59,262 nt of DNA from Oribacterium sp. (GTDB taxonomy: Bacteria > Bacillota_A > Clostridia > Lachnospirales > Lachnospiraceae). Position 1 is the first letter of the stretch, and each line of letters starts with the position of its first letter. Position numbers and translations under genes: made by a program. A model generated the notes under the pieces. The model was not told the DNA's origin. It saw only the letters and a list, made by a program, of their open reading frames with translations, and did no database searches. Positions 27,624 to 36,576 of the stretch are shown here, in pieces. Where the stretch lies: contig JAGAXP010000262.1 in NCBI GenBank assembly GCA_017940955.1, positions 1 through 59,262 on the forward strand, read 5' to 3'.

Positions 27624-28586
27624 TCAGTTCTTTATCCCTACCGCCAACAGTACCACATGACCGCTGTCGATCAGAAGCTGCCTGATCGTTCGTAGCGTCA
27701 CCCCGGTTGTCACGATATCGTCATACAGGATCACGTTCTGCTCTTTGGGTTCTTTTATCATGTTGAAAACCGGCTCTATCCTGCTCCGGTTTTCCGCCTC
27801 AAATGCATCCGCATAAAACGGGATCCCCATCTTCTCAGCCGTCACCCTGCATATCTCCGTGGCAAAGTGGAATCCGCTCTTGTGTCTCCGTCTCGGAGTA
27901 GTGCATAGGCACCAGTCACCCTTAGACAGGTTCATCCCGGCAACCTCTTCCAGATAATCACAGAGATTATCCGCAAAAAGCTCCACATTGCCCTCATCCT
28001 CTTTGATCTCCGTGAGCGGCTTTCCGTCTTTCCCGGTCTCATAAAACGTCGTATAGATCAGACCGCCGTGGGAATGCTGCTTGATCTTCTTTTTCAGATT
28101 GCACTTCTTATCAGTAGCCGCCCAGCTCTTACGCCGTCTGCCAACCTCGGACATATCAAAGCCGAAATCAGCCATATCGAAATCGAATACAGCCAGGTCA
28201 TTCAGCTCTTCCATAAGGAATCCGTCATCCCACTTGGACGATTCGGATACTTTGTTATCCGCAAGCCGGTATGCCTTCGCCTGTGCCTCTGTCAGCCCTT
28301 TGGCAAACAGCACCGGGACTTCCTTAAGCCCCAGACTCTGTGAAGCCGCATATCTCGTATGCCCTGCAAGGATTACGCCGTCACTGTCGCATACAATCGG
28401 CTGCAGGAAGCCGAATTTTCTAATGCTTTCCGCTACCTTTGGTATGGATTCGCTGTTATCCCTCGGATTCTTCTCATAAGGCTTTATGGAGTCGATTGCC
28501 ACCCACTTCACGGCACCCTTGTTTAAGGTCTTCGCCTCGGATTCAGTTATCTTATCCACCGTCACATCGGTCTTTTTCTTTCTCAT
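27624..28586 (-). CDS. ParB/Srx-like domain fused to a phosphoribosyltransferase-like domain
   Basis: 320 aa. Residues 28-140 are a ParB N-terminal/sulfiredoxin-like fold: IKPYEKNPRDN, QPIVCDSDGVILAGHTR with GHTR at 75-78, and AYRLADNKVSE. Residues about 185-320 carry a type I phosphoribosyltransferase: YDDIVTTGVT at about 288-297 is the PRPP-binding loop, and TPRRRHKSGFHFATEI resembles ComF. ParB-like proteins between small and large terminase are common in phages, and some ParB-fold phage proteins use CTP or cleave DNA. A PRT domain on the same chain is unusual. The gene overlaps TerS by 4 nt and TerL follows 4 nt later. Role unknown; nucleotide scavenging or signalling would fit. Confidence 0.8.
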   Translation of the reverse strand: MRKKKTDVTVDKITESEAKTLNKGAVKWVAIDSIKPYEKNPRDNSESIPKVAESIRKFGFLQPIVCDSDGVILAGHTRYAASQSLGLKEVPVLFAKGLTEAQAKAYRLADNKVSESSKWDDGFLMEELNDLAVFDFDMADFGFDMSEVGRRRKSWAATDKKCNLKKKIKQHSHGGLIYTTFYETGKDGKPLTEIKEDEGNVELFADNLCDYLEEVAGMNLSKGDWCLCTTPRRRHKSGFHFATEICRVTAEKMGIPFYADAFEAENRSRIEPVFNMIKEPKEQNVILYDDIVTTGVTLRTIRQLLIDSGHVVLLAVGIKN

Positions 28587-29113
28587 TGCTTACCCTTTCT
28601 CAAATTCAACAGGTTCTCCATCGGATCCTCGGATTTTTCCGCATAGTCACCGGCGCAATTCTCCTTTACGATCTGGTATATTTCGTACCACACCTGATTG
28701 ATCTGCTTCTGGTAATCACGGCTCATGCTCACATATGGTGAAGCCATCGGCGCACCAGTAGTAGGATGTTTCCCGATCATCCCGAACTCAGAAATAGCCT
28801 TCTCGCACTGTATCCACCGTGCCACCGTCATGGAGTACTGCTCTATCAGCAGCGGATTCACGAATGCCGCGCACCCAACCTTTTCAAGCCACTTCCATGT
28901 GTCGGTATAGATATCCTCAGCACCCAGCGGCTTGCCGTCACGCTGAGTCTCTTTCATGTAATCCTTGACCGGCGGCATCTCGACCGCCTCCACATCGTCC
29001 GGAACAGTCATGACGGAAGCCCTGCCGTCCTCTATTAACTTGTCCTTCAGGGCTTTCCCCTTGCGACCGGCACCGACCCTGGCACCGCCCCGCGCCGTTC
29101 CATCCTTAGCCAC
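28583..29113 (-). CDS. terS: terminase small subunit, P27 family
   Basis: 176 aa from GTG 29113, chosen because AKDGTARGGARVGAGRKGK is the usual P27 start and GAGGTGG lies upstream. The longer frame runs into the gap and codes for unlikely sequence. The basic N-terminus and helical core (IEQYSMTVARWIQCEKAIS, SPYVSMSRDYQKQINQVWYE) fit DNA recognition for packaging. The stop overlaps the ParB-PRT start. Confidence 0.92.
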   Translation of the reverse strand: MAKDGTARGGARVGAGRKGKALKDKLIEDGRASVMTVPDDVEAVEMPPVKDYMKETQRDGKPLGAEDIYTDTWKWLEKVGCAAFVNPLLIEQYSMTVARWIQCEKAISEFGMIGKHPTTGAPMASPYVSMSRDYQKQINQVWYEIYQIVKENCAGDYAEKSEDPMENLLNLRKGKQ

Positions 29114-29219
29114 GAAAATCACCACCTCTATACTGGCAGGGCATATACCCCGTTTGAAAAACCGTTTGTGCACGTGAGAGCCCCCCGCCGTTCCCTGAGG
29201 GTAGAGACTGTAGAGATTT

Positions 29220-29594
29220 TCACTCTCCCTGCCCCCTGCGATCTCCCCAATAATCCCCCCTCTTCGCATGAATCGTTGAGTGGCAGGATTTACACAGGGA
29301 AATCAGATTGCTTTTATCATGTGTTCCACCCTCAGCTAATGGCTTCATGTGATGAACTTCCTCTGTTTCCACGATAATTCCACGCTTAAAGCACAGCTCA
29401 CAGAATGGATGCTCCAACACGTACTTGTCTCTGATCCGTTTCCAAGCTCTTCCATAACGCTTCTTTGTAGCCGGATCCCGTCCATACTTTTCATAATTGC
29501 TGTTGACCACACTCTGATGCTCTTCACAGTATCTGCCGTCTGTCAGCTTAGGACAGCCGGGATAAGAGCACGGTCTTTTCGGTTTCTTTGGCAT
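29220..29594 (-). CDS. HNH endonuclease next to terminase
   Basis: 124 aa from ATG 29594. It has CSYPGCPKLTDGRYCEEH and a full HNH core with zinc cysteines (FCELCFKRG, EVHHMKPLAEGG, NLISLCKSCHS). HNH proteins of this kind work with HK97-type terminases to cut cos ends, and the gene lies immediately before TerS. The 106-bp gap to TerS could hold the cos site, though I cannot define it. Confidence 0.92.
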   Translation of the reverse strand: MPKKPKRPCSYPGCPKLTDGRYCEEHQSVVNSNYEKYGRDPATKKRYGRAWKRIRDKYVLEHPFCELCFKRGIIVETEEVHHMKPLAEGGTHDKSNLISLCKSCHSTIHAKRGDYWGDRRGQGE

Positions 29595-29702
29595 ATCATC
29601 ATCTCCAATACAAAAGCCCGGCAAGGATCTCTCCCACCGGGCTCTCATCATTTTCACTATCGCCATCATAACAATATCATAAGACGGAACTCTCATTCTC
29701 TC

Positions 29703-30125
29703 TCATTTACTCTCATCTTTGAAAATCTTATTTAATTCCGTCAATGCCTCATCATGCAGGCGGTATGTGTGCTGGATGCTGTATCCCATATCCACGGATA
29801 TCTGCTCCCATGACTTGAAGCAAAGGTATCTCTGCTCCAAAAGAATCTGATACTCATGACTGTCCAGCCTCTTGATCAAATGCGTGATATCGCCCTTAAG
29901 CTCCACCAGTCTGTCGATATCACGGTTGATCTCTTCTTCCAACTCCATGATCTTCACAATGGTATCTTCCAGCTTGGACTTACCCTTGTTCGGATTGCGC
30001 GGCATATCAGAATATGTCACCGTCGCTTTCGTTGCCAGATCATGGAGCGATGCAATCTGGTCAAGCTTGCTGTTGATCCTCTGGTCCAGCCTGTGCGCCT
30101 GATTCAGGTACTCTTTAATTCTCAT
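29703..30125 (-). CDS. DUF1492/ArpU-like late transcription regulator
   Basis: 140 aa. The N-terminal two thirds is a coiled coil. The C-terminal part (EQRYLCFKSWEQISVDMGYSIQ) is a sigma-region-4-like HTH typical of DUF1492 proteins. It is the last gene before the packaging module, where RinA/ArpU-type activators of late genes are found. Activation of the late operon is inferred from position. Confidence 0.85.
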   Translation of the reverse strand: MRIKEYLNQAHRLDQRINSKLDQIASLHDLATKATVTYSDMPRNPNKGKSKLEDTIVKIMELEEEINRDIDRLVELKGDITHLIKRLDSHEYQILLEQRYLCFKSWEQISVDMGYSIQHTYRLHDEALTELNKIFKDESK

Positions 30126-30381
30126 CGTTCCTTACCTCCTCCCTTAACTTGTTCTTTAGCCACTGTCCGTCTACTGTTGTAAGAGCCTTTATCCAGTCTC
30201 CATCAAAGAACCTCTCACATTCCATCGCCGTATCCATTGCGATTCGGCTTTTCGGATTTCTTTTTAATGCTTTTAGTGCCCTCCGGTAGTCCTTAGCTGT
30301 GAGTATCACTATCGCATTAGCCAGCCGGAAGCAGCCCTCAGCGTCATAATCCGGAACCTCTCTTCTATGTTTGCTTTCCAT
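30115..30381 (-). CDS. small phage protein, unknown function
   Basis: 88 aa from ATG 30381; the same frame stays open upstream to 30798, but that part lies under other genes. The sequence (MESKHRREVPDYDAEGCFRL, then AIVILTAKDYRRALKALKRN) is helical and basic, with a final KNKLREEVRNDEN. It overlaps both neighbours by 10-17 bp, as in a tightly packed early operon. No family recognised. Confidence 0.65.
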   Translation of the reverse strand: MESKHRREVPDYDAEGCFRLANAIVILTAKDYRRALKALKRNPKSRIAMDTAMECERFFDGDWIKALTTVDGQWLKNKLREEVRNDEN

Positions 30382-30820
30382 AGCTGACTTCCTCCATATC
30401 CTCATTGAAGAACCGCATCTTATAGCCGCGCTGCTTTGCATGATCATACTCAGCCCGCATCCCGGACGATAAAGTGCCGTCAGAGAATATCCATATCTCC
30501 CTTGCGATGTCCAGCCACACCTTTCCGAAAAATAAGCCCATACGCCTCTGCTTCGGATCGTCATCGTCCAGTATCCTCGGATATAGGAGATGGCTTGCCA
30601 GCGGAATGCATCCCTGCTCAATAGCGAACTGTGAATACCGCACCGCCGCCTCTTCATTTTCAGAAACAGTGCGCTTTTCATCCGCCGCATATCTCGAACA
30701 GATATAAACCAGCGGCATAAACTTCTTTTTTGAACGCTTCTCCGACCTCGCCACCGCCGTAAGTGCCGCATAAGCTGTGGGATCTGGATACTGCTCATTA
30801 TTCTTTCTGCTTATTGACAT
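30365..30820 (-). CDS. DUF4406/DUF7768-like protein (nucleoside deoxyribosyltransferase fold)
   Basis: 151 aa. VYICSRYAADEKRTVSENEEA near residue 38 and DIAREIWIFSDG are typical of the DUF7768/DUF4406 proteins found in phage replication regions, related to nucleoside 2-deoxyribosyltransferases. It may act on nucleotides during phage growth. The start is preceded by GGAGGTGACAGAGG and it overlaps the RusA gene. Confidence 0.75.
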   Translation of the reverse strand: MSISRKNNEQYPDPTAYAALTAVARSEKRSKKKFMPLVYICSRYAADEKRTVSENEEAAVRYSQFAIEQGCIPLASHLLYPRILDDDDPKQRRMGLFFGKVWLDIAREIWIFSDGTLSSGMRAEYDHAKQRGYKMRFFNEDMEEVSYGKQT

Positions 30821-31223
30821 CCTCTGTCACCTCCAATTCCCTGATCTCGATATAAATGCCCGTTGGCTCCGCTGACCATCTCTTCTGAACACGCTCACTC
30901 ACCACCTGAGCATCATCGTTCCAATAACCCACTCTTGTCATGCAATCCTTCAGCATTTTCTGAAGATTGTCGGTATCCGGCTTTGTGATGCGCCACTCTC
31001 CATGCTTGTGAGATTTGCCCTTGGGAAACAGCCACATCACAGTAAGCTCCACAGCTCCCTCGATAGGCTTGTCCGGCTTATGCCTGATCAGATGCCCCAT
31101 AAGAAGCTCCCTTGCCTCCCTCACATTCGGCGGATCAAAAAATACCGGCTTCCCGCCTACCACCTTCACGCTATGTTCCTGAGCCGTCGCCGTCGGCGGC
31201 TTCATCGCCATAAAAAAATCCAT
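30798..31223 (-). CDS. rusA: RusA-family Holliday junction resolvase
   Basis: 141 aa from ATG 31223; TTG 31232 is too close to GGGAGG. Family motif KPDTDNLQKMLKDCMTRVGY and DDAQVVSERVQKRW contain the catalytic aspartates. It resolves branched DNA during phage recombination and before packaging. Confidence 0.93.
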   Translation of the reverse strand: MDFFMAMKPPTATAQEHSVKVVGGKPVFFDPPNVREARELLMGHLIRHKPDKPIEGAVELTVMWLFPKGKSHKHGEWRITKPDTDNLQKMLKDCMTRVGYWNDDAQVVSERVQKRWSAEPTGIYIEIRELEVTEDVNKQKE

Positions 31224-31335
31224 TTTCTTCAATGCCTCCCTGTTATGTTGAAAATTATGCTGCGCTAAAATGCCTCATCCCCATAATTCATAAGGTTTTC
31301 AACGACTTTCAACGCCCTTTATTTTCTGCATCGTC

Positions 31336-31397
31336 TACCCTGCTCTCGTAAAGTTGGACTCCTCAAACAGGGTAGGGCGGGCTTTTAAGCCCTACCC
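31336..31397 (-). promoter_or_regulatory. alternative hairpins between helicase and rusA genes
   Basis: On the minus strand GGGTAGGGC (31397-31389) pairs with GCCCTACCC (31378-31370). The bases TACCCTG (31374-31368) can instead pair with CAGGGTA (31342-31336). The two structures exclude each other. The 200-bp gap (31224-31431) holds no gene. The T run is poor, so attenuation is more likely than a plain terminator. Confidence 0.45.
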
Positions 31398-31431
31398 ATG
31401 TTTGGGTGTCTAACTTTCAATTTGAATATAT

Positions 31432-33471
31432 TTATATATTCAGAGTTGAAGAAGAATTTCTCTCCTCCTTATCAACGGCATGATCAAACCTCACAACCTT
31501 GCCTTTTTCGAGAATATATTCACCGTTCATTCTTTTAATCCGCGCATAGATAGCTTTGTCCGATATATCCATGTACTTCATTAGACTTTGAACAGTCACC
31601 TCACCATTCGCCATGCACGCATCGTAAGCATTCCGAAATTCAGTCAACGCATCTTCTTTTGACTTTGAATTTGGATTCTTAAGCTTTCCCGCTGCATAGG
31701 TACCCTGTGCAGGCATCGACTCCAATGTTCCCTTGTCATCGATCCTATGCAGCGGATAATCAAACCAAAAATTCACGGGCTTGATATTCGGGAACTCCCT
31801 GAGAGACGATTCCAGCCGCCACGCCGTAGCATATCCATCCCGGACATTGTTCTTGATATCGTCCGACAGCTCCAACTCGATCATATCCAGCTGAGCATCC
31901 GGATCCCTTGCGAACACTCCCGAACCGCTTGCCCTGTCCATAGCCTTCTTCGCTCCCTGGGCTCCCTTGCTATGATGATGACAGTAGATTGTTGAACACC
32001 CTGTCGTATTGCAGATCTTGTCAAACTGATTGCAGAAGGCTCCCATATCCGATGCGGAATTTTCATCGCCGGTGATGACCTTATAAATCGGATCAATAAC
32101 AATAGCGTCAAAATGCTGGTCTCTCACCCTGCGGATGAGCTTTGGCACCAACTGGTCCAGCGGTACGGCGTGTCCACGGAGATTCCACAGCACGATATTT
32201 TTTGCATTGTCCATCGGCATCTCCAAAGCCTCGTATATCTTCAGGAACCTATTGATACAGCTTGCTGGATCGATCTCCAAATTGACATACAGCACTCTCC
32301 CCTTGCGGCAGTTGAACCCCAGCCACGTTGAACCCTCTGCTATGGCAATGCAAAGCTCCATTAGCAGAAATGACTTTCCAGCTTTTGATGATCCCGAAAT
32401 CAGCATCTTGTGACCTCTCCTGAGAATCCCCTGAATCAGCTCTTCCGGCAATATCGGCGGATTATCCTTGTACTGATCCAAGGTCTCCATATCCGGCATC
32501 TCATCATTCACGCCCTCCACAAAGTCCATCCATTCCGTCCAGGACTTGCGCCCGATATTCGTAGCTACGATATACTGGCGGTTCCCGTTCCGTGTTACAC
32601 CGGGTAATCGTGATAGACGCGAAGGATTGCGGTTCTGCTTGTCGATAGAAACGCCGTTCTTTTCAAGAAAGTCATATAAGAACTCTACACGCTTCCGGTA
32701 TTCCTCATAATCAGCCGCATCCACCCGCACAATCGCATGGAGAGACTTTCCCCCGGAATGCACCAGCACCGCTATCGGCAATTCCAGCTTTCTGAAAAGA
32801 ACATCCTGCTCTGCGATAGGCAACGTGTCCGACTCCACCAGCGCATAGGTAAAGCGTGTCACATTCTCGTTCTTCACGCCCTTGCCATCCAGCGGATTAA
32901 AGCGGATCCACGCGCCCACATCCAGCTTCCAGTCTCCGATAGTGGCTCCCAGATCATCGGGATATTTGTCCAGGGATTTTAAGAGGTTCCCGGCGGTTTT
33001 ATAGAACACCCCCTTTGAAGGAACCCACCTGCCATCTGCATCCTGCCAGACATCGCCGGTCACATAGCCCACAACCTCATCCGGCTCAAACAGCGTGTTA
33101 AGATAAGTCTTGAAATCCTCCACCGGATCCCATTCGCTCTGTGAAGAGAACCCGGTAAAGCTGTCACCATCATATTCAATCGTGTCATCCCATCCGATCT
33201 TGCCACTCTCATCCATATAGGGCTTCCAGCCTCGGTCTTTCGCCATCTGAACAATAGTTCCGGCTTTCACCCTGTTGCCGCTGCCATTGAAGCTATCCCA
33301 CTTCTTCTCACACTCCCCGGTGTGATATCGTTTGTCATTCCGGGACCAGTCATCCCACACTGAACAGGGATAACCCTCTTCTTTGAGTGCCATGCCGACT
33401 GTGATCCAGTCAGCACGGCTCATATCCGCAACCGGCAGCGATTTCAACGCCGATAAAACATTGTTATCCAT
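31432..33471 (-). CDS. replication protein: PriCT-2-like domain plus RepA-like AAA helicase
   Basis: 679 aa. The start (LPVADMSRADWITVGMALKE, WDDWSRNDKRYHTGECEKKW) is a primase C-terminal 2-type domain. Residues 120-330 look like a primase/polymerase-like region (LDKYPDDLGA, GVSIDKQNRNPSRLSRLPG). Residues 345-560 are a RepA/RecA-like ATPase: SGSSKAGKSFLLMELC as Walker A, DAIVIDPIYKVITGDE as Walker B, YCHHHSKG. The C-terminal 70 residues have a winged-helix look (VQSLMKYMDISDKAIYARI). Likely the replicative helicase/primase of the phage. Confidence 0.88.
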   Translation of the reverse strand: MDNNVLSALKSLPVADMSRADWITVGMALKEEGYPCSVWDDWSRNDKRYHTGECEKKWDSFNGSGNRVKAGTIVQMAKDRGWKPYMDESGKIGWDDTIEYDGDSFTGFSSQSEWDPVEDFKTYLNTLFEPDEVVGYVTGDVWQDADGRWVPSKGVFYKTAGNLLKSLDKYPDDLGATIGDWKLDVGAWIRFNPLDGKGVKNENVTRFTYALVESDTLPIAEQDVLFRKLELPIAVLVHSGGKSLHAIVRVDAADYEEYRKRVEFLYDFLEKNGVSIDKQNRNPSRLSRLPGVTRNGNRQYIVATNIGRKSWTEWMDFVEGVNDEMPDMETLDQYKDNPPILPEELIQGILRRGHKMLISGSSKAGKSFLLMELCIAIAEGSTWLGFNCRKGRVLYVNLEIDPASCINRFLKIYEALEMPMDNAKNIVLWNLRGHAVPLDQLVPKLIRRVRDQHFDAIVIDPIYKVITGDENSASDMGAFCNQFDKICNTTGCSTIYCHHHSKGAQGAKKAMDRASGSGVFARDPDAQLDMIELELSDDIKNNVRDGYATAWRLESSLREFPNIKPVNFWFDYPLHRIDDKGTLESMPAQGTYAAGKLKNPNSKSKEDALTEFRNAYDACMANGEVTVQSLMKYMDISDKAIYARIKRMNGEYILEKGKVVRFDHAVDKEERNSSSTLNI

Positions 33472-33482
33472 CTCATACCCTC

Positions 33483-35060
33483 CTACGGTGTATATGCGGC
33501 AGGCTGCATTCCATAGGGCAGCTGCCAGTGATTGTTTGCCAACATCGAGATCATGCGGTTCGCATCGTCAAAGAGCCATGTACCCACACGCCTGAACCCA
33601 TATCTTTCGAGACAGCGGATCTGTTTCGGTGTGGCAAGCCCCTCTTCCTGTCTCCTTTTAAGCCTGTCGATCAAAAGTGAAGCCATACCGCAATTCGCAA
33701 CGCTCTCAGGGAATATGCCCCGTCTCTCCAAAAACTGAAGCTGCTTCTCCGAAGGCGGAGCCTGTTCCCACATGAAAGTCGGAACATAATTGGTCAGATC
33801 CTCAGCCGCTATCGACAATGCGTATTGCAGCGGATCCACCAGCTTGCGCTTACGCTTCCTCATAGCTTCCAGCTCCCTCGCAAGAGCCGCCTCACGTTCA
33901 GCCAAAACATCCTTTTCCGCCTGTTCCTCAGCCTCGATAATGTCAACCTCTCCGTCATTCTCACGGATCTTCTTATCGATCATCTCCGCAATCTTCTCGT
34001 CCTTTGAGATCAGTGCGGACGGTCTGCAGAGATCGTGCCTTTCCGTGAGCCATAAGAAATCCAAGAGTAACAGGTCAGTTTTGCCGGGATGAAGCCTTGT
34101 GCCCCGTCCTACCATCTGCTGGTAAAGTCCTCGCACCTTTGTAGGTCTCAACACCACGATGCAATCAACTGAAGGGCAATCCCAACCCTCTGTCAAAAGC
34201 ATTGAATTACAGAGAATGTCATACCTGCCGTTTTCAAAATCTTCCAGAATCTGCGTCCGGTCTTCGCTGTTTCCATTTACCTCAGCCGCCTTTAATCCCC
34301 GGCGTTTCAGCATCTCACAGAACTTCTGGCTCGTAGCGATCAGCGGTAAGAACACAACGGTCTTTTTACCCTGGCAATTCTTCACCATTTCATCCGCAAT
34401 CTGCTCCAAGTACGGCTCCAATGCACATCCGATATCTCCCGCGCTGAAATCGCCGTTTGCAACCTTCACACTTCCCAGATCAACTTCCAGCGGTATCATC
34501 TGCGCCCGGATCGGCACCAGATATCCGTCCTTAATTGCCTGAGCCATCGGGTATTCATACGCCATAGAGTCAAAATATTCACCAAGGTTCTTTTTATCGC
34601 CCCTGTCCGGAGTGGCGGTCACGCCCAAAACCTTCGCCTCAGGAAAATGCTTCAACACCCTCTGATAGCTGTCCGACATAGCATGATGCGCTTCATCCAC
34701 GATAATGGTCTGGTAATAATCTGGCGGAAACTGCGCCAACCTCTTAGGCTGTGCCATCGACTGTACCGAACCCACTGTCACCGGGATAAAGCTCCCCAAG
34801 CTGCTGCTCCCAGCCTTTTCAAGCACCGTGTCCAGCCCTGTCAACGCTTTCAGTTTGTCGGATGCCTGAGTCAGCAATTCTTCCCTGTGCGCAAGCTGTA
34901 ATACACGCTCGCCCTTATCTACCTGATCTTTTGTTATTTCCGAGAACTCGACTGTCTTGCCCGTACCGGTGGCCTGGTTGAGAAGCGTCCGAAGACGCCC
35001 CTCATCCCACTCCCGGTGCACCGCCGTAACAGCCTCTCTCTGATACGGTCTTAACTGCAT
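33483..35060 (-). CDS. SF2 DEAD/DEAH-box helicase (phage replication/recombination)
   Basis: 525 aa. Walker A TGTGKTVEF, DEAH in IIVDEAHHAMSD, GVTATPDRGDKK, and motif VI QMVGRGTRLHPGK are all present, so the ATPase looks active. The last 130 residues are a separate helical/HTH part (SEKQLQFLERRGIFPESV) seen in Firmicutes phage helicases. It sits in the replication module between the RepA-like protein and DUF669. Confidence 0.93.
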   Translation of the reverse strand: MQLRPYQREAVTAVHREWDEGRLRTLLNQATGTGKTVEFSEITKDQVDKGERVLQLAHREELLTQASDKLKALTGLDTVLEKAGSSSLGSFIPVTVGSVQSMAQPKRLAQFPPDYYQTIIVDEAHHAMSDSYQRVLKHFPEAKVLGVTATPDRGDKKNLGEYFDSMAYEYPMAQAIKDGYLVPIRAQMIPLEVDLGSVKVANGDFSAGDIGCALEPYLEQIADEMVKNCQGKKTVVFLPLIATSQKFCEMLKRRGLKAAEVNGNSEDRTQILEDFENGRYDILCNSMLLTEGWDCPSVDCIVVLRPTKVRGLYQQMVGRGTRLHPGKTDLLLLDFLWLTERHDLCRPSALISKDEKIAEMIDKKIRENDGEVDIIEAEEQAEKDVLAEREAALARELEAMRKRKRKLVDPLQYALSIAAEDLTNYVPTFMWEQAPPSEKQLQFLERRGIFPESVANCGMASLLIDRLKRRQEEGLATPKQIRCLERYGFRRVGTWLFDDANRMISMLANNHWQLPYGMQPAAYTP

Positions 35061-35074
35061 ACACTACCCTCCCA

Positions 35075-35581
35075 TCAATCAAACGGCAGCTCGCTGTCCG
35101 CTCCCTCAGGGATCTTCATGAAACCGTCATCATCTACCCCGGCAGGCTTCGGCATAAGGCTCTCATCGTATTCCAGATATTTTCCAACCTTGTTGTTCTC
35201 GCGCTCCTGCCCGTTCTTGTCGGTGTACTTGTTCACGATGATATGCGCACGCCCTCTGGATCCCACAATGCGATTCCAGTTCATAGCCACACGCTCGCCC
35301 TTTTTCTTCTGCCCGATTGCCCTGAAAAACTGGCTGAGCTTCCATTCCATCCTCTTATGCAGGATGAGGTCATCGAAAACATTAGTGCTGCCCTGTTCAA
35401 CCTCGATATGGAGCGTCACCGTTGCCTTGTCGCAAGGGCACATCTTCTCGCTTCCGGGAAAGCTGCCCCTCTCAAATCCCGTGATCTCAAAGGGATAATC
35501 GCCCTCCGGCAGCGTGACAAATTCCGCGCCATCATTCTCCAGGACATCATCCCAGCTCATCGCCTGATTCTGATCATTCAT
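35075..35581 (-). CDS. DUF669 protein, ssDNA-binding type
   Basis: 168 aa. The pattern EFVTLPEGDYPFEITGFERG, HIEVEQGSTNVFDDLILHKR and the acidic tail ending SELPFD are typical of DUF669. The acidic end resembles single-strand binding proteins. It overlaps the AAA ATPase gene by 8 bp; the pair is conserved in phage recombination modules. Confidence 0.9.
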   Translation of the reverse strand: MNDQNQAMSWDDVLENDGAEFVTLPEGDYPFEITGFERGSFPGSEKMCPCDKATVTLHIEVEQGSTNVFDDLILHKRMEWKLSQFFRAIGQKKKGERVAMNWNRIVGSRGRAHIIVNKYTDKNGQERENNKVGKYLEYDESLMPKPAGVDDDGFMKIPEGADSELPFD

Positions 35582-36563
35582 GGTCTTTTCCTCCTACATT
35601 GTTTGCGCCTGCAGGCTCGTTTACATTGTTCCTGTTTGCCGTGATAAGCGGCATGATCTGATCCCAGTACTTGATCACCCAGCCCGTAATGAACTTGCTG
35701 TCGTAATCCGAAACCGGCGTGTCAACGGGATACTTGTCTTTATCAGCAACCACCTTCTGAAGCTCCGCCTCTGTCACCCCGGACTTCTCCATCAAAGCCT
35801 TCAGCTTCTCTATAGGTGAATCCGGCTTTTGCACCGGTGCAATCGCATCTCCGAAAAGGTGGGCGATATACTTAAAATCCAGCTCCATCTCATCCGGCAA
35901 TCCATGTCTGTTTTTTGCATCCCACGATGCAGTATGCGAAGCATACATAACCCTCTTGGTGCCGCCAGTACCCTTGCTGTGGTTCTTATTCTCCGTGGCA
36001 ATAACATAGGTCTTGAAATTCGCAAACAGCTGGATATCGCACCATTCCCTGACAAGCGGCGAAACGTTCTTTGACATCTTCAGCTCATACCTGTCAAAGC
36101 TGCCTGCCTCATCCGGAAGCTCGAACTTCTTGATCTGAGCATGAGCACAGATCACCACATTCACACCGGAGGCGATCACCTTATCCAGCTCGTGGAGCAG
36201 GTTTTCAAACTCTTCCCTCAGGTACACATAGCCTTTGCCATATCCGAAAGATTCCAGCCCGTCGGTCTTGTACTTACGGCAGATATACTTCACGCATAAC
36301 GCCTCAGCCCAATCCCCGGTATCCACGATCAGCGTCTTACAAACGCTCGGATCAGCCGCAACCTCTCTCACAATCTGCAACAGCTCTTCCCATGTTTCCG
36401 GCTTCTGTGTCCTCATGACATCCATCGAATCCGTGCCGTTTTCAAGGTCGATAAACAGCGGATCCGGAAACTGTGCCGCGAAGGTGCTCTTGCCTACGCC
36501 CTCCACGCCGTCCACCACCAGTCTCAGCGGACGTTTGATTTTTCCCTTTGAAATTTTGATCAT
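35574..36563 (-). CDS. AAA ATPase (AAA_24/Sak4-like) of the phage recombination module
   Basis: 329 aa. Walker A is DGVEGVGKSTFAA near residue 20 and Walker B LIVDTGDWAE. The rest is RecA-like (VNVVICAHAQIKKFELPDE). The C-terminal 100 residues are linker and helical. It belongs with DUF669 and Gp157-like genes as a single-strand annealing or strand-exchange system. Ribosome site GGAGG. Confidence 0.9.
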   Translation of the reverse strand: MIKISKGKIKRPLRLVVDGVEGVGKSTFAAQFPDPLFIDLENGTDSMDVMRTQKPETWEELLQIVREVAADPSVCKTLIVDTGDWAEALCVKYICRKYKTDGLESFGYGKGYVYLREEFENLLHELDKVIASGVNVVICAHAQIKKFELPDEAGSFDRYELKMSKNVSPLVREWCDIQLFANFKTYVIATENKNHSKGTGGTKRVMYASHTASWDAKNRHGLPDEMELDFKYIAHLFGDAIAPVQKPDSPIEKLKALMEKSGVTEAELQKVVADKDKYPVDTPVSDYDSKFITGWVIKYWDQIMPLITANRNNVNEPAGANNVGGKDHE

Positions 36564-36576
36564 TTCTCGCTCCCTC

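Noticed and set aside
30115..30798. A 227-codon minus-strand ORF
   Set aside because: Only its last 88 codons (from ATG 30381) make a sensible protein; the upstream part lies across the DUF4406-like gene in another frame and has unlikely composition.
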